Shown here: positions 62,574-64,000 of the stretch, piece after piece
Layout of the letters: each line of letters starts with the position of its first letter
Numbering within the stretch: position 1 is the first letter of the stretch
Source: Rhizobium sp. 16-488-2b
GTDB lineage: Bacteria; Pseudomonadota; Alphaproteobacteria; Rhizobiales; Rhizobiaceae
NCBI RefSeq assembly: GCF_017741815.1
Contig: NZ_JAGHMF010000003.1
Span: 248,001 to 312,000 of the forward strand
DNA length: 64,000 nt
Direction of reading: 5' to 3'
Program-made: the position numbers and the translations under genes
The notes under the pieces: generated by a model
Databases searched by the model: none
The model's input: only the letters and a program-made list of their open reading frames with translations
Told to the model about the DNA's origin: nothing

Positions 62574-64000
62574 ATGCCAGTCTATAAGGCCCCGGTAAAC
62601 GACACGCTTTTCGTGCTGAACGATGTGCTGGGTCTGGAGCGTTACAACAACCTGCCGGGCTTCGCCGACGCCACGCCTGATATGATCGAGGCGATCTTGG
62701 GTGAATCCGCCAAGGTGGCCGAGGAAGTGCTTTTCCCGCTGAACTATTCCGGCGACCAGGAAGGCTGCACGCGCAAGGAAGACGGCTCGGTTTCGACGCC
62801 GAAGGGTTTCAAGCATGCTTATGACGCCTATTGCGAGGGCGGCTGGACGGGGCTTGCCGTGCCGGAGGAGTTCGGCGGCCAGGGGCTGCCCTACACGCTG
62901 CACGCCGCCGTCGGCGAATACACGTCTGCCGCCAACATGTCGCTGATGATGTATCCGGGCCTGACCCAGGGCGCCATCGCTGCCATCATCGTGCATGGTT
63001 CCGATGAGCAGAAGCAGACCTATCTGCCGAAGATGGTCTCCGGCGAATGGTCCGGCACCATGAACCTGACCGAGCCGCATTGCGGCACCGATCTCGGCCT
63101 GCTGCGCACCAAGGCCGTTCCGCAGGCCGATGGCAGCTACAAGCTCTCCGGCCAGAAGATCTTCATCTCCGCCGGCGAACACGACATGTCCGGCAACATC
63201 GTCCACCTCGTTCTCGCCCGCATCGAGGGCGCGCCCGAGGGCACCAAGGGCATCTCGCTCTTCATCGTGCCGAAATTCATGGTCGGTGCTGATGGCACGG
63301 CCGGAGAGCGCAATGGCGTCTCCTGCGGCGCGCTCGAGCACAAGATGGGCATCCACGGCAACGCCACCTGCGTGATGAACTACGACGAGGCGACCGGCTT
63401 CCTGATCGGCGCCGAGAACAAGGGCTTGGCGGCCATGTTCGTGATGATGAACGAGGCCCGCCTCAGCGTCGGCCTGCAGGGGCTGGCGATTGCCGAAATC
63501 GCCTATCAGAACGCCGCCGAATATGCCCGCGAGCGCATCCAGGGCCGCGCGCTCTCTGGAGCCAAGGCGCCGGAGAAAAAGGCCGATCCGATCATCGTTC
63601 ATCCCGATGTGCGCCGCGCGCTGATGACCATCCGCTCGTTCAACGAAGCCGGCCGCGCATTCCTGCTCTGGACCGCGCTGAAATCCGATATTGCCCACCG
63701 CGCGACGGACGAGAAGGAAAAGCAGACGGCCGAGGATATCCTCGGCCTCGTCACCCCGATCCTGAAGGGCGTGATGACCGACAAGGGCTTCGACCACGCC
63801 GTCATGGCCCAGCAGGTCTTCGGCGGCCACGGCTATATCGAAGAGCAGGGCATGAGCCAGTATGTCCGCGATGCCCGTATCGCCATGATCTACGAAGGCG
63901 CCAACGGCATCCAGGCGCTCGACCTCGTCGGCCGCAAGCTCGGCCAGAATGGCGGCCGCGCCGTCATGGCGCTGTTCAAGGAGATCGGCGATTTCTGCGA
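62574..64000 (+). CDS. Acyl-CoA dehydrogenase, DmdC-like (partial, runs off the right edge)
   Basis: The first 475 codons of a flavin enzyme that oxidises acyl-CoA to enoyl-CoA. The start ATG at 62574 has GGAGG 12 bases upstream. The N-terminal domain has [20 protein letters not shown], the middle domain [20 protein letters not shown] and [20 protein letters not shown], and the C-terminal helical part [20 protein letters not shown] and the catalytic-base region [20 protein letters not shown]. The extended form (family about 590 aa) matches 3-methylmercaptopropionyl-CoA dehydrogenase DmdC and related long-chain enzymes. The 3' end is missing only because the window stops. Confidence 0.92.
   Translation, partial: MPVYKAPVNDTLFVLNDVLGLERYNNLPGFADATPDMIEAILGESAKVAEEVLFPLNYSGDQEGCTRKEDGSVSTPKGFKHAYDAYCEGGWTGLAVPEEFGGQGLPYTLHAAVGEYTSAANMSLMMYPGLTQGAIAAIIVHGSDEQKQTYLPKMVSGEWSGTMNLTEPHCGTDLGLLRTKAVPQADGSYKLSGQKIFISAGEHDMSGNIVHLVLARIEGAPEGTKGISLFIVPKFMVGADGTAGERNGVSCGALEHKMGIHGNATCVMNYDEATGFLIGAENKGLAAMFVMMNEARLSVGLQGLAIAEIAYQNAAEYARERIQGRALSGAKAPEKKADPIIVHPDVRRALMTIRSFNEAGRAFLLWTALKSDIAHRATDEKEKQTAEDILGLVTPILKGVMTDKGFDHAVMAQQVFGGHGYIEEQGMSQYVRDARIAMIYEGANGIQALDLVGRKLGQNGGRAVMALFKEIGDFC

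Overview
The window looks like an ordinary chromosomal segment of a Rhizobiaceae alphaproteobacterium (Rhizobium/Agrobacterium/Ensifer type). The evidence is high GC with strongly GC-biased third codon positions, a phoR-pstSCAB-phoU-phoB locus, gcrA with nearby GANTC (CcrM-type) sites, a SAM-II riboswitch in front of metZ, a PodJ polarity protein, a RIME-like rhizobial intergenic palindrome and the TIGR02186/TauE pair. I see no prophage, CRISPR array, insertion sequence or rRNA. Two tRNAs are present: Thr(CGT) and Gly(CCC).

Layout. 1-5.5 kb: a minus-strand sugar catabolism operon (UxaA-type dehydratase, aldo/keto reductase, FucU mutarotase, then a periplasmic sugar-binding protein whose ABC partners lie off the left edge), divergent from a GntR/FCD repressor. 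5.7-8.4 kb: a 38-codon membrane protein, an orphan long flagellin with an internal duplication, and tRNA-Thr. 8.4-11.8 kb: nitronate monooxygenase, an unknown membrane protein and PPK2. 11.9-19.8 kb: the phosphate operon, with Pho boxes before pstS. 19.8-27.3 kb: gcrA, argD-argF-hslO, apaG, metZ with its riboswitch, dcd and tRNA-Gly. 27.5-36 kb: a 62-aa orphan protein, a chemoreceptor, a membrane GT2 with an N-terminal MshEN-like domain, an orphan binding protein, TerB, an S24 repressor with a decayed nuclease-fold protein, and a LuxR-type response regulator. 36-47.7 kb: pyrD, a MATE exporter, a CAP lipoprotein, a methyltransferase, YitT, the PdeM/Lhr-like helicase repair pair split by a RIME-like repeat, an amino-acid binding protein, an Rrf2-AhpD redox pair and a lytic transglycosylase. 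47.8-56.6 kb: TIGR02186-TauE, a DUF922 zincin, TerC, a second Rrf2 regulator divergent from a thioredoxin-reductase-like flavoprotein, and PodJ. 57-64 kb: an Lrp regulator divergent from a gamma-family PLP lyase, a three-gene two-component module (CHASE3 kinase, receiver, receiver-HWE kinase) and the 5' part of a DmdC-type acyl-CoA dehydrogenase.

Nothing here is an obviously new multi-gene defence or biosynthetic system. The most interesting signals are regulatory or small: a near-identical 22-bp palindrome before two unlinked genes (nitronate monooxygenase and acyl-CoA dehydrogenase), a dense GANTC cluster between gcrA and argD, a SAM-II riboswitch with what looks like a mutually exclusive hairpin switch, a shared operator-like motif in the sugar operon, two well-supported but unidentified small proteins, and the duplicated flagellin central domain. 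All functions are read from sequence motifs and family knowledge. No database search was run.
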